Assembly: GCA_025603075.1 (NCBI GenBank)
Contig: MU626278.1
Coordinates: forward strand, 114,181-178,180
From: Neoconidiobolus thromboides FSU 785
Lineage: Eukaryota; Entomophthoromycota; Entomophthoromycetes; Entomophthorales; Neoconidiobolaceae
DNA length: 64,000 nucleotides
Direction: 5' to 3'
Part shown: piece by piece, positions 1 to 11,162 of the stretch
Position numbering within the stretch: position 1 is the first letter of the stretch
Layout of the letters: every line of letters starts with the position of its first letter
The notes under the pieces: generated by a model
Databases searched by the model: none
Told to the model about the DNA's origin: nothing
What the model saw: only the letters and a program-made list of their open reading frames with translations
Position numbers and translations under genes: made by a program

Positions 1-91
1 AATATATTAACTAATACTTAAAATTAATGAATTAATAACTCCATTTTCTATTTTCAATAACTTAATCTCATTAATAAATACCATAAAAAAA

Positions 92-2050
92 ATGCAACTA
101 CTATCCATCTATCTAATAATATTAACTTATGTTACATTGCTGTATCAATCGGCCATCACATTAAACAGTAAGCGAGTGGATGCCTGTAGTAATAATGAAG
201 TGAATGTGGTTGATTTATATTCCATGAAAGTAACTATAGACACAGCTGAAAAAAGTATAAGCTTTGCTGTTTCTGGTAAAGCAAATCAAGTAGTTGAATC
301 GGGTAAAGTAAAACTAAGTTTTTCTTTATTTGATAAAGATTTATTCAATATGGATTTGGATGTTTGTAAGTTAGCGGCGGATAAAGGTGGTTGTCCATTG
401 AAACAAGCGCCTTTTTCAAATTCAGTAACTACTCCAATACCTGGCGAGATCCCGGATGTAGCTGATATATTAGCTCGTGTACCTGGTGTGGATTTAAATG
501 TAGCTGTAAGGTTAGAAAATGCTGATGGTAATCCATTAGGTTGTTATGCCGTTGGCTTAGCTAATGATGTCTCAGTTTATACACGTGGTACTGAAGCAGG
601 TACAGTAGTAGTAGCTTCAGCAGCTGCAGGTGGGGCATTTTTAGCTTCTTTAGGTAGTTTTATTGGTACTGCTGGAGGTGCAGCTGCTGGGTCAGCTTTA
701 TCTCAAGCTCGACCAACAACAACAACACCTAACTTTGGGGATGTTATTGGTACATTTCAATTTTTAGCTACCACTGGTATGTTATCTTTAAATTATCCAA
801 GAGTCTATCATGAGTTTACTTGTAATTTTGGTTGGTCGATGGGTGCTATTCGATTAGGACCTATTGAAAAAGCATTAGAAAGCTTTCGTGGAAATGATAA
901 TGTATCAAGAGAAAGTGGTAAACTGTTAAGAAGATTAGATTTATTACCTAATGCTAATGCTACTAATTATTCCCAATTATCTGGTATTGAAAATTATGCA
1001 GCTAAATTGAAAATTGATCCTAAAAATTATTTTATGACTGTATTGATTATTTATATGATTGTTATGGCTGCACTTACTGGTGCTTGTTTATTATTTCGAT
1101 TGATATTAGAAATTTTATCCAAATATAAGCCCAAATTGTTTACCAATTTACGTAATCACTTTGCTTTATATTATGTGGGCAATTTATTAAGAGTATTTGT
1201 ATTATGTTATTTCTTTTTAGCAACTGCAGCTATATATCAATTTACACAAAATGATATTTGGCCCATTACTTTATTAGCTGCAATTGTACTTGGTTTATTT
1301 TGTATAGCTTTAATTAGTTTTGTTACTTTTAGAGTCATTCGAAATGGTGCTGACAAATTATATTCTTTCCCCAATTTACAATACAAATATGGTTCATTAT
1401 ATATTGACTATAGACCTTCCGTTTATACTTTCTTTATCGTTGTCTTAGTTGCTGCTGTTATACGTGCTATTGCTGTTGGTTTATTATCGAAAAATGTATG
1501 GGCTCAAATGAGTATTTTGATTGTTACAGAAATTATGTTCTTTTTTGCTTTATTTTTCTTTCGACCTTATGCTAGTAAGGCAAGTAATGGGTTGATGATC
1601 TTTGTATCAGTAATGAGGGTGATTAATACTGGATTATTATTTGCTTTTATTGAATCTGTGTTTATATCAGAATTAGCCAGAGCCATTATTGGCTATGCCT
1701 TAGTGATTACTCAAGCGCTTATAATAGCAGCAATAGTTATCTTTACACTATGGTCTTTATTTATTACCATTCGTAAATTTGTTCAACAACATAAACAAAG
1801 TAAACAAGAATTAAGTCGATCAGATTCCAACCGTTCAAGTCATCCACTTAACAGAGATAGTAATATATCTAGATCACAAAGCTTTTTAGAAGAAATTGAA
1901 GATTCTAAACCACCTTCAATTTTCCGTTCTCGTTCTAAAGCTTTTGAAGATCATGAAAAAGGGCTTTATACTCCGCCTACTGAAAATGAAAGCCATGATT
2001 TAGATCATTTAGTTACTACTCCGGATCAAACAAAAGCTAAAGTTTATTAA
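92..2050 (+). CDS. TRP/FLC-family multispanning membrane protein with ML-like domain
   Basis: Single-exon gene of 652 residues. A hydrophobic N-terminus (about 1-24) looks like a signal peptide. A Cys-containing lumenal/extracellular domain follows (about 28-165, with CKLAADKGGCP), resembling the ML-like domain of fungal FLC/TRP-like proteins. A Gly/Ala-rich membrane segment lies near 171-200. The stretch TTGMLSLNYPRVYHEF followed by NFGWSMG is a family hallmark. At least seven more hydrophobic helices span about 315-575, and the tail is hydrophilic and Ser/Arg-rich (about 580-652). In yeasts, relatives act in FAD or heme transport, calcium handling and wall integrity at the ER or plasma membrane; which role applies here cannot be told. 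The ATG follows an A-rich leader and is the first in frame. The family is well supported, the exact orthologue is not. Confidence 0.85.
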   Translation: MQLLSIYLIILTYVTLLYQSAITLNSKRVDACSNNEVNVVDLYSMKVTIDTAEKSISFAVSGKANQVVESGKVKLSFSLFDKDLFNMDLDVCKLAADKGGCPLKQAPFSNSVTTPIPGEIPDVADILARVPGVDLNVAVRLENADGNPLGCYAVGLANDVSVYTRGTEAGTVVVASAAAGGAFLASLGSFIGTAGGAAAGSALSQARPTTTTPNFGDVIGTFQFLATTGMLSLNYPRVYHEFTCNFGWSMGAIRLGPIEKALESFRGNDNVSRESGKLLRRLDLLPNANATNYSQLSGIENYAAKLKIDPKNYFMTVLIIYMIVMAALTGACLLFRLILEILSKYKPKLFTNLRNHFALYYVGNLLRVFVLCYFFLATAAIYQFTQNDIWPITLLAAIVLGLFCIALISFVTFRVIRNGADKLYSFPNLQYKYGSLYIDYRPSVYTFFIVVLVAAVIRAIAVGLLSKNVWAQMSILIVTEIMFFFALFFFRPYASKASNGLMIFVSVMRVINTGLLFAFIESVFISELARAIIGYALVITQALIIAAIVIFTLWSLFITIRKFVQQHKQSKQELSRSDSNRSSHPLNRDSNISRSQSFLEEIEDSKPPSIFRSRSKAFEDHEKGLYTPPTENESHDLDHLVTTPDQTKAKVY

Positions 2051-2387
2051 ATTAAAAAATAACAACTCTTTTGGATTTGGTTCATCTCTTAATAAACTTG
2101 ATGTTATTTTTATAATTTCTATAGTTTTTATAATTTTTATTATTACTAATTTCGAGAACTTTTATTAATTTTTTAACAATTTTAGCTCTTGCTTATAAAT
2201 CTATAATAATACAATGACACTAATTTTTAATTACCCACATTCCACCAATAAAGTTTTATTTTCGGTAAAACACCTCAGCTATGAATAAAAGCTAAAAAGA
2301 TGAATATAAAAAGCTAATAAACTTTTAATTTAATTTTTTTAATTACAATAAAAAAACATAATTAACATAATATAATATAAATATAAA
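2051..2387. other. Intergenic, TRP-like gene to FMN1
   Basis: 337 bp of AT-rich sequence that must hold the 3' end of the upstream gene and the promoter of FMN1. I see no ORF, RNA gene or repeat copy. Confidence 0.6.
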
Positions 2388-3218
2388 ATGAGTGTTTCAA
2401 GTGATCCAACAATTAATCGTAAACCGCAAGAAGATAACTTAGTTATATCTCCTCCATTTCCAAAGTTATTAAAAAATACCGTAGTTAAAGGCTTTGGTAG
2501 AGGTAGTAAAGAATTAGGGATACCTACTGGTAAGTTATTTATTATATATTATTATTAAAACTAAATATGATAATAAAATCCTTTCAAGTATAGAATCAAT
2601 CTAATTAATTAAATCAATAAAACTAATTATTTTTCTCTTTCTTTTTATTAGCAAATTATCCCCAAGATTATGTAGATAGTGCCTCCCTTGATGAATTGAG
2701 TCCTGGTATTTATTATGGGTATTCAAAAGTGTATTCCAATCAAGATGATAATGAAAAACAAACTGGGGAAGATGAGATATTACCTATGGTAATGTCTTTA
2801 GGTTATAATCCATTTTATAAAAATGAAAAACTATCAGCGGTAAGTTTTTTTAAATTGATCTAGTTGCTAGTATGTTAAAATCATAGTATGACTATTTTTA
2901 TTAAATGTTTTCACTTAGTATATTTTTATTTAGCTAATATTTATATTAACATTTCATTTTCAATAGGAAGTTCATGTATTACATTCTTTTGAAAAAGATT
3001 TTTATGGTCAACAAATGACTACATTGGTACTTGGTTATATAAGACCAGAAAGGAGTTATGATGGTTTAGGTAAATTTATTAATAATTATAAAACCTTTTC
3101 TTATTCTTTTCTTTTAGATGCTTTAATCCAAGATATTCAGTTTGATATAACTTTTGCTAAAAAAAGTTTATTATTAGAATCTTATAAAAAAGAGCATTTT
3201 TTAACTTATTTCGAATAA
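2388..3218 (+). CDS. FMN1: Riboflavin kinase (ATP:riboflavin 5'-phosphotransferase)
   Basis: Three exons (2388-2529, 2652-2839, 2967-3218) give 193 residues, the usual length of a monofunctional eukaryotic riboflavin kinase that makes FMN. Introns of 122 and 127 nt start GTAAGT and end TAG. The joins restore family motifs: [17 protein letters not shown] at residues 34-50 (the PTAN nucleotide-binding motif is split by intron 1), then [20 protein letters not shown] across intron 2, followed by SFEKDFYG. The last exon carries the GYIRPER helix region. Likely cytosolic or mitochondrial-membrane associated as in yeast. Converges with the minus-strand I9 inhibitor gene, 177 bp between stop codons. 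Confidence 0.95.
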
Positions 3219-3395
3219 AAAAGTAAGAAGTAAAAAATTTTAGATGTTTTTCTCTTTTAAATAATGTTTATTTTTTTTACACAGTATCAAGATTCTTATA
3301 CAATAATAAACTAGCCTTTCATTTATACACAATATGACCTAAAAACTTTATCACTTATTCATAATAAATTTTCATCCTTCATCCTTCATCCTAAA

Positions 3396-3840
3396 TTACT
3401 CCCAAACCACTTTCTTTTTGCTCCAATTTTTCCCTTGGCTTTTCTTCCCATGCGCAATACTAACCACACCATCATTTTCAATCTCTTGAATATAACTATT
3501 ATAGGCTTTTTCGCTCAAAAAAGCAGCTTTAAATGTTTGTGGCATAGTGGCCGAAAATCCATTTAATACCAGATCATAAACATGGTCAATGGTACCACCA
3601 GAGCAAATGATTTCTTTTTTGGCTGACTCAATGACGGAAGTGGGGGTATTAGATTTGAAGCTAAAGATATAACTACTGTATATTGGTTTTGGATCTATAT
3701 TGGAAGGGTTAATTTACTTAATTAATTCAAAGCATATAAGAATTACCTGATAATGTTAATAATAGTTCATTACAATCATTGTTTTTATTCGCTTTTATCA
3801 AACTGATAAGTAATGGTAATAATAATTGATTTGGTTGCAT
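3396..3840 (-). CDS. Inhibitor I9-domain protein (proteinase B inhibitor-like)
   Basis: Two exons on the minus strand (3840-3747 and 3694-3396) joined across a 51-nt intron (GTAATT...TATAG) give 130 residues. After a short hydrophobic N-terminal stretch (about 1-31) comes an I9 propeptide-inhibitor fold: SYIFSFKSNTPTSVIESAKK, a GGTIDHVYD turn and NGFSATMP, which match the beta-alpha-beta core of subtilisin propeptides and of yeast Pbi2. A basic tail ends in KKKVVWE. There is no protease domain, so it is a stand-alone inhibitor or chaperone. The likely partner is a vacuolar subtilisin-type protease, which is inferred because no such protease lies in the window. The N-terminal extension is longer than in Pbi2 (about 75 residues). 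Confidence 0.85.
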
Positions 3841-4273
3841 TCTTTATTGATTTCTTTTATTTTAACTATTAATCTTCTTTAAATACTAACTTTAATCCTA
3901 AACTGAAAAAATAAAATAACTTAAAAAACTTAAAATTTCCAAGCTTTTATTTTATCTTATAAAAAATCATCTGTTTAACTATGCCACTAAAACTTAATGC
4001 TTATCAATTACCATTTTTTCATTGGTTATTTGAAATTTAACTGATATTGAATTTTTTAAACTTAGTTTATAACTATTATTACATCATCCGATTTCAAATT
4101 AATCCCTGTAACACCAAAAAACATCATTTCAATATTTCAACTAACAAAAATAAATTTTCCAATTTAATTATCTTAATTCAAAAACCTTAAATACAATTTA
4201 ATTCCTTGCATACTACCAATAAACTAAAAATATTATCATATCCTTTAGCTTTTATTCATTGGTTCTATATCTT
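3841..4273. other. Intergenic, condensin gene 3' end to I9 inhibitor promoter
   Basis: 433 bp of AT-rich sequence. A small plus-strand frame starting near 4206 mostly overlaps the end of the condensin gene in antisense and is not credible as a gene. No repeat or RNA gene seen. Confidence 0.6.
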
Positions 4274-7119
4274 TCATAAATCCAAAAAAGTAAACGAAAG
4301 ATTTTCATCTTCACTTTCTTCATGTTCTAATTCTTTAGGAAATGGGGAAACATTAGGTATTAAAGGATGGAATTTTTTAATATCGATAGTATCATCTATA
4401 AATTTTGCTTTTCTTTTTGGATTCTTTCTTTTGCTTTGAATACTACTTGAAGACGAAATCGATGTATTTGTTTCTCGAAAATGATCTTGATTTCTGGCTT
4501 CTTCTTGTTGTTTATTGTTGATTTCAATTTCTTCCAAATCACTACTAAAATCACTATCTAATGTTAATCTCTTTCTCGATTCTTGTGCTTTTGATTGTTG
4601 AATTTGTAACATTAATTCTTCCATTTCATTTTCAAATTGAATTTCATCAACATTATTAAATTCTACTTGTTTTTTGTTGGCATTAACTTGTTTCTTTCTT
4701 TTTAATATTATCTCTCCTTCTTCTTCTTTAGTTTCTACACTTTCATGTAATCTTTTATTATCTTGATTAAAACTTAATCTATTTTTAATAATAGCGTTAT
4801 TATTATTATTCAGTATTTCATTATCAATATTATTGCTTAATTGGTTTTCAATAACTGGACTCTCGTTTTCTCTTTCTATAAGTTCTCGTTGAGCATCAGA
4901 ACTTAACTGATTGTCAATAGCGGTATTATTCATTCTCTTTTTCTCACTAATTTCTTGTGGATTAATTAAAGTTTCCATTTCATTATCAAATATATCATCT
5001 ATTACATTTTCTCTTTCTCTATCTTTACTAACTAAATCTAAAAGTTGTTGATGTTGAGGAATAATAGATTTCTTAGTAATAATTATTGGAGTATCTGGAT
5101 ATAATCCTAACTTTAAATGGTGAGTTAAATTATTCATTAAATTCTTTAATCTTTTTTGTTTAACTTTCATAATGTCTAATTCTAACTCATTATACATAGC
5201 AGGCTCTAATATTTGTTTTAAATTATTCATTGGTACTTTAAATGATAATATCATTTTAATTAATGTTAGTTTTAACTTAGATTGTAAGGGGGAATAATTA
5301 GATTGTAAATAAGATTGAAATTGAATTAATAAAGGAATGATATTTTCTATTATATTTTTAATATTAATTTGGTTAATTAATTTGATATTTTCTTTTTCTT
5401 TTTCTTCATCTCCATCTAAATCATTATTAAAATTGTCTTGTTGATTATTACTAATAGTAAAATGAACTATAATTTCATTGGAACTTAATATATGTAAAGC
5501 ATCTTCAATAATACGATTTAATTTATTATCCTTTAAATCTAATTCCGATTGCATTATTGGTAAAAATAATTTATTACAAATCAAATTACTTACAATAAAT
5601 TTTTCTCCTTCTTTAAAATATTGAAGTACAAAACAATAACATTTATGTCTTAATCTTCTATGAACTGGATTTTCATTATCATTTAGTACAAATAATTGAT
5701 TTTCTAAATTACTCAATGTAGATTCAAATTTCCCATTTAAAAACATAATTAAATCTAATAAATGATTTAAAAACAAATTAGGATCCTTAATTAATAATAC
5801 TTGTTCAAATCCGAATTCATAAACTTCTTTAATTTCTTTTTCTTTTTCCATTATATAACTAACTATCATTTTAAATAATAAATATTTTTTAAATTTTAAA
5901 TAATCCATTCTTAATAATCTAATTAAACAAATTAATGTATGTTTCCTTACATTCAAATCAAAATGTCTTAAATTATTCACCATGATAGGTATATATGGAT
6001 CTATGATTCTTGAATATCTTAAACATAAATCAGATAATATAACTACAATACTACAACTTAAAGAGACATTATTATTATTAGCCTGTACTCTATAAACTCC
6101 TTGATTATCTAATTGAACCCAACTATCTTCAATTGTCATTTCTTTAGCTAATATTGGTGCTAAATGAGCTGTGTATTCTTCTTCAATTAAAGCCAATTTA
6201 CCCAATGAAATGAATATATTATTTCTTACTTGTTCACTTAATAAATATTGTTTAGGCTCAATTACTTTTAATGTTCCTACTAAGATTAATAGACAATCAA
6301 ATATCTCATCTAATTGATTATTATTAGGATAAATCATTAATATTTGTCCAATTAATTCAATCTTATAATTAATTTCACCTTCATTGGTTGATTCCTGTTG
6401 TTGTTGTTGTTGTTGATTATTACTAATAAATTGATAAAAGGTATTGACACATTGTTGAATTATTGTATTGAGGTATTTAAAATAATCCGTATCTTCACTC
6501 AACCAATCATATTGAATTAATTTCCATTTATCTAATAGTTGTAAACTAATTGGAACCCAATTTAACGGTAATTGAAATTTCAATAAATTCTTTGTTAAAT
6601 AAATTAAAATCTCATTATTATTAGGTTGATGAATCCAATTATAAATTAAAATTAATATTTGATTTCCTATTATTAATTGTTCTTCTTCATTAATATTCAA
6701 TTTAATTAATTCATTGAATAAAGAATTGTAATATACATCTATTAAATCTTCATTTAATTTCCAATATAAAGAATATAATTTCATAAACTGTCCATAACCT
6801 AAATCTATTATTAATCGATCATTATACTTTTCTAATATTGAAAAAAAAGCTTCATTAAATATTGAGTTTGTTTGATCTGGTTTAGCTACTTTACTGTTAT
6901 TACAATCATTAATAAATTTAGCTAATCCTTTAAAACTCAACCCTTCGAATTCTTTTTTAAATAAATTCAAATATAATAAAACATCCATATAATTGACTAA
7001 TAATTTCTGTGATAAATTTAATACTTCAATACTAATACTTTTATCTGTATCAAATATTCCAATTAGTACCTTCTCTTTCCATAATTGAAATAATATCTTA
7101 ATAAATTCCATTTCATTTA

Positions 7120-7153
<34 letters not shown>

Positions 7154-9196
7154 TTCATTAATTTGCTTAAAATTAATTAATTTTTGTATTAATAAATCCA
7201 CTACAATATAAATACATTGTTTTCGAATACGAAAATTATTGTCTTTACATCTTATTTCAATAATATTTAAAAATTCTAATTTATATTCTCTAATTAATTG
7301 AGTATCTAATCCAAATTCTTTTGTTAGTTCTAAATTAAACAATTGATTTAAATCTAATAAATTATTAATTGCCTGTTTACGAACTAAATAAGGTTCCCGT
7401 TGAGTTAATGTTTGTAATGAATTAAATTGATTTTCAATAATAACAAATTGTAATACTTTTTTAATGACCATTGTTAATAATGAATTCTCTTCATTTTCAT
7501 TCTTTTTTTTTAATTGATTTTTTAATATACTTAAAAACTTGTTAAAATTAGTTAATGCTTTGACTTGAACTTGAATTGAAGCATCTGAAAATCTTAAAGC
7601 AATAGATTCAAGTAAATTGATAATTAAATCAACTTTAGTAATTAAATTATAATTTAAAAGCTTACTAAATTCATCTTGTAATTTACTATCAAAAATAATT
7701 TGTAGCCAATTAAAATAAATTTCCAAAGTTAAACTACGTACTTTAGGTTGACTCGCTCTTAAACTATCTTTAAATAAATTTTCAATTATATATTGACTTA
7801 ATTTAGGTTCCATGGAATTTAATATTAATGCTATATTCTATAATATTAATTCTATTAATAAAAAAATAATTAATTAATATTTTTTATACCTTAGCCAACC
7901 CATGTTTAACATCCGCTAAGTCCATAAACTCGGTAATTATATGTTTTAAGAACAATTTTAAATCGGAGAAAGATAATCGATGATAATTAATAATTTCTTG
8001 CATAAATTTAGTGGCTCTATAACTTCTAATTTTAAATTGAGCTTTGGAATTTAATTCATTGGGATTGAATAATGTTGTTAAATTAAAATGAATCCATTTC
8101 ATACATATCATGAAATTATCTATAAAGAGCCATTCTTCATTTTTTAATATTTTTAATTGTAATTCATAACTAAATTCTACTATTGGAACTTCAGGTTCTA
8201 TACTATTAAAGTTAAACATTTAAATAAATTGAATGTTATTAATTTCAAAAAATTCTTACTTTGGTACTTCCAAACTACAATAACATCCTAATAACTCCAA
8301 ATATTCATTAATAAGCTTATTTAGTGGCTTTATTTTTTCGATTGTATAATAGCATAATAAACTTAAATTTAAAATATATTGTATTAAATTTGGAATTTCT
8401 TCTTTTGGAATATCATTATCAATAAATTCCTCATTATTTTCAATATCTTCAGTTTTCAATGTAGTCAATGGACTGATAGTAAATTGTTTATTACAATTAA
8501 TAATTTTTTCATATAACTGTTTTAATAATTTAATAATATATATAAATTTTTCTGGATTAATGATTCGATTTTCTATTGCATCTATATTTCAATTAAAAAA
8601 ATAAAATTTAAAACTTTAGAATAATAAATGAACTTACCAGGCAACAAACTGGCAAATGAATAAGCTTCTATAACTAACAAACATTTTTTAATATTTTCAA
8701 AACTCAATTTTGTACAATGGTGATAACCAATAAATAATAACTTCCATAACCTTTTATAAACCTTAAAGATATTGATAACTTCATCTCCTTGTTTTATATT
8801 GACTTTAAATATGCTTAAATTTTTATGAAGGTTAGTATTGATTAAATTATAATAACAAATGGTTGAAGTTATCTTATCTAAAAATGAACTATTTATTAAA
8901 TCCATTTCTTCAATATCAATACCTCCATATTCACTAAAACTTAAACTTTGCGATTGATCTTGCGATTGATTTTGACTATTTCCATTGCTCATCAAAGTTG
9001 AATTGGTTCTAGAAACATTTGAAATAATCTCCTCTTGTGTGGAAAAAAAATAGTTTTCAAGTTCTAATAAATTAACAAATGCTTCTTTGACTGCTAAGCC
9101 TTCTTGGTAATTATATGTCGTCTCAAAATCAATTGAGAACAAATTTAAATCTTCTCGATTTTTATAAAGTGGTTGAAGTGGAATCGGTATCCTCAT
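4274..9196 (-). CDS. NCAPD3: Condensin-II subunit D3-like HEAT-repeat protein
   Basis: Four exons (9196-8638, 8581-8260, 8202-7890, 7837-4274) with introns of 56, 57 and 52 nt encode about 1585 residues. It is almost wholly helical HEAT-type sequence. The Cnd1 core is near residue 1000 (LSDLCLRYSRIIDPYIPIM, then LNVRKHTLICLIRLL). Two later blocks resemble the D3 subunit rather than D2: RRLRHKCYCFVLQYFKEGEK with NLICNK, and IIENIIPLLIQFQSYL followed about 45 residues on by NELELDIMKVK. The charged tail is Asn/Glu-rich with KRKK basic patches. Poly-Asn and poly-Gln runs interrupt the HEAT array. D3 bridges the condensin-II SMC2/SMC4 ring to chromatin. The start is the first ATG in exon 1, encoding MRIPIPLQ. 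The Cnd1 family is firm; D3 over D2 is a remembered-motif judgement. Confidence 0.78.
7121..7153. repeat. (ATT)11 microsatellite coding poly-Asn
   Basis: Perfect ATT trinucleotide array inside the condensin D3-like gene. On the coding strand it reads AAT repeats, giving a run of about ten Asn residues between two helices. Likely length-variable between isolates. Confidence 0.9.
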
Positions 9197-9923
9197 AGGC
9201 TGGATCAAAAGTAGTAGTGATATTTAAATTAAAAGTTAAAAATTTGAAATTTGAAATTCAATGAATGGTGATTTATGAAGTTGAATTCCAAGTTGATTGG
9301 CTTAAATTAAAATTTAAACTATTTTTAAAAATTTTAGTCACTTTTTAACTGAGAATTTAAAAATTCTAGTAGTAATTTTTCAACAAATAGACTTATTAAA
9401 TTAGTATATAAATACTCTTATTTCTATTAAAGAATTTTTTAACATTTGAATAATACAAACAAATTGCCATTTAAATAAAAAAATAAATATGTCTAAATAG
9501 CATGTGGCATATTGTTACAAAATTTCTTTTATTATTAAAACTTTGAATATAAAACATAATTATAATTGATTTCTATTTTCTATTACTAGGTTAAAATAGA
9601 ATAATTTATTATGATTTAACAATCAACTTATATAAAACTGTCTCATACTAACAACTAAAAAATAGTTAGGTATAAGGAATTCGAAATATGTTTAAAACAA
9701 TGAAATCAACTAAAAGTTACCAAAGCAAACCATAACAAAAACAAAGTACTATAGAAAACGAATATTACATATTAAACATAAAAGCTTTATTGAAAACGTT
9801 GACAAATAACAAAAAGATAAACTAACCGTTAGTTTAGAAAACATTTAACTTACTTAGCTTGAAATTTAAAATTAATTAGAACTTTACTTGAAGTTAATAA
9901 TATATTTTGATTTCTAATCTAAT
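9197..9923. other. Intergenic, condensin promoter and ceramide synthase 3' flank
   Basis: About 730 bp of AT-rich DNA between two minus-strand genes. No ORF with family features, no MITE copy and no RNA gene seen. Confidence 0.6.
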
Positions 9924-11162
9924 TTAATCATCGTCATCTCTAACATCATCTAACACGGGTCGTGTTGCTGCTTTATAAATCTTTACAAAATAATTTTTAA
10001 CTAAAATTTAATATATTAAAATAATATTTACCATATAAATCCAAATATAATTAAATACAGCCAAAATGCTTAAACAAGCGAGACATTCATAGGTAGTAGC
10101 AGGACGAGTGCCATCTGGGTAATAACAATGTTCACTAAAAAAATTAATTTAAAAACCTATTCATAATTAAAATAAAAAATAAACTACATGATTCCACCAA
10201 TGACATAAACTGGGAATATAACACCTCGAAGTATAACAAAGGTTAAAGCAAAGATTGCAAAACAAACATCCCTTATCTATATATAAAAATAAAAGGCGAA
10301 TCAATGGATTGATATTAGAGAACAAATTAAAGTTACTTTCTGCTTATTTAAGTAATTCATAAGCTTAGCTAACTCCATCCAAGGATCACAAATGTCATGT
10401 GTAAGCATGACTACTTCCCCAATACGAGTGAGATTAAAAAAATAGGAGCATGAAATTAGAGTCAACGTAATTAAATGATGGGATAACATCATCAAATAAT
10501 CTTTTTGTTTTTTCTCTGAGTTGATAGATAGTAATTGAAATAGATAAACACCAGCATCAATTAAATAATGGTATCTATTGATGTTACTATTTTCAAAAAA
10601 ATAAAGTTATTTAACTAATTAAGATAATACTTATAAAATTACCTTAACTTAACGTTTGGGTATTCTTTAAACCATAAACTGGAATCAAAAAACCAGTCAC
10701 TATATAAGGCTGAAAGAACCCCTGGAATACAAATAATTACTTTTTAAAAATTCATTAATTCACGTTAAAGAATGAAGTTAAATAAGTTTACTATACATAT
10801 AAATCCTAAACGCGGTGGACCTAAACTTTAATGATTTCTCTTTTGCTTTTCTAAAGAAAAAAAAGTAATTTTAATAATTAAACAGTCATTGTTTTAAGAC
10901 TTACTCTAAAGTTGTTTTATCTTCCTTTTCATTTTTACCACCACTATCCTTGAGTCCTCGGATAAAATACTCTTGACAAAAGGGCTATAATTTAATATTC
11001 AATCTACAACCTAAAAAGTCTCAAAAAAACAAGACCTACTTCTAAAATCCAATGTTCCAAAACCACTTTACTACAAAGTAGGAATAAAGCAACCAAACTT
11101 ACAGCAATTATGTCCCACTTCAAACTTAACTCTGGATGCACTTGATACACTATAAATTCCAT
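9924..11162 (-). CDS. LAG1: Ceramide synthase, TLC/LAG1 family
   Basis: Eight exons (11162-11040, 10984-10905, 10850-10792, 10721-10643, 10586-10337, 10276-10188, 10134-10032, 9980-9924) with introns of 51-70 nt give 279 residues. After the N-terminal membrane helix (AVSLVALFLLCSKVVLEHW) comes the TLC start KFRSTAFRIYMY, then SDWFFDSSLWFKEYPN. The Lag1 motif follows, with the paired histidines in DYLMMLSHHLITLTLI and the acidic LTHDICDPWMELAKLMNYL. This catalyses N-acylation of sphingoid bases in the ER. The tail is strongly acidic (DDVRDDDD), as in fungal Lag1/Lac1. It is shorter than the usual 340-420 residues because the N-terminus is reduced. The last intron needs an AAAG acceptor, since the upstream TTTTAG would run into a stop. 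Confidence 0.9.

Noticed and set aside
7884-8468. Two apparently separate small minus-strand genes
   Set aside because: They are exons 2 and 3 of the condensin D3-like gene; phases and GT/AG edges match the neighbouring exons.
10301-10495. Separate 64-codon gene with a double-His motif
   Set aside because: It is part of exon 5 of the ceramide synthase gene.
11040-11102. First intron of ceramide synthase starting at a GTAAGT at 11102
   Set aside because: Reading through to the GTAGGT at 11039 restores the hydrophobic helix AVSLVALFLLCSKVV expected at this place and leaves a 55-nt intron like its neighbours.
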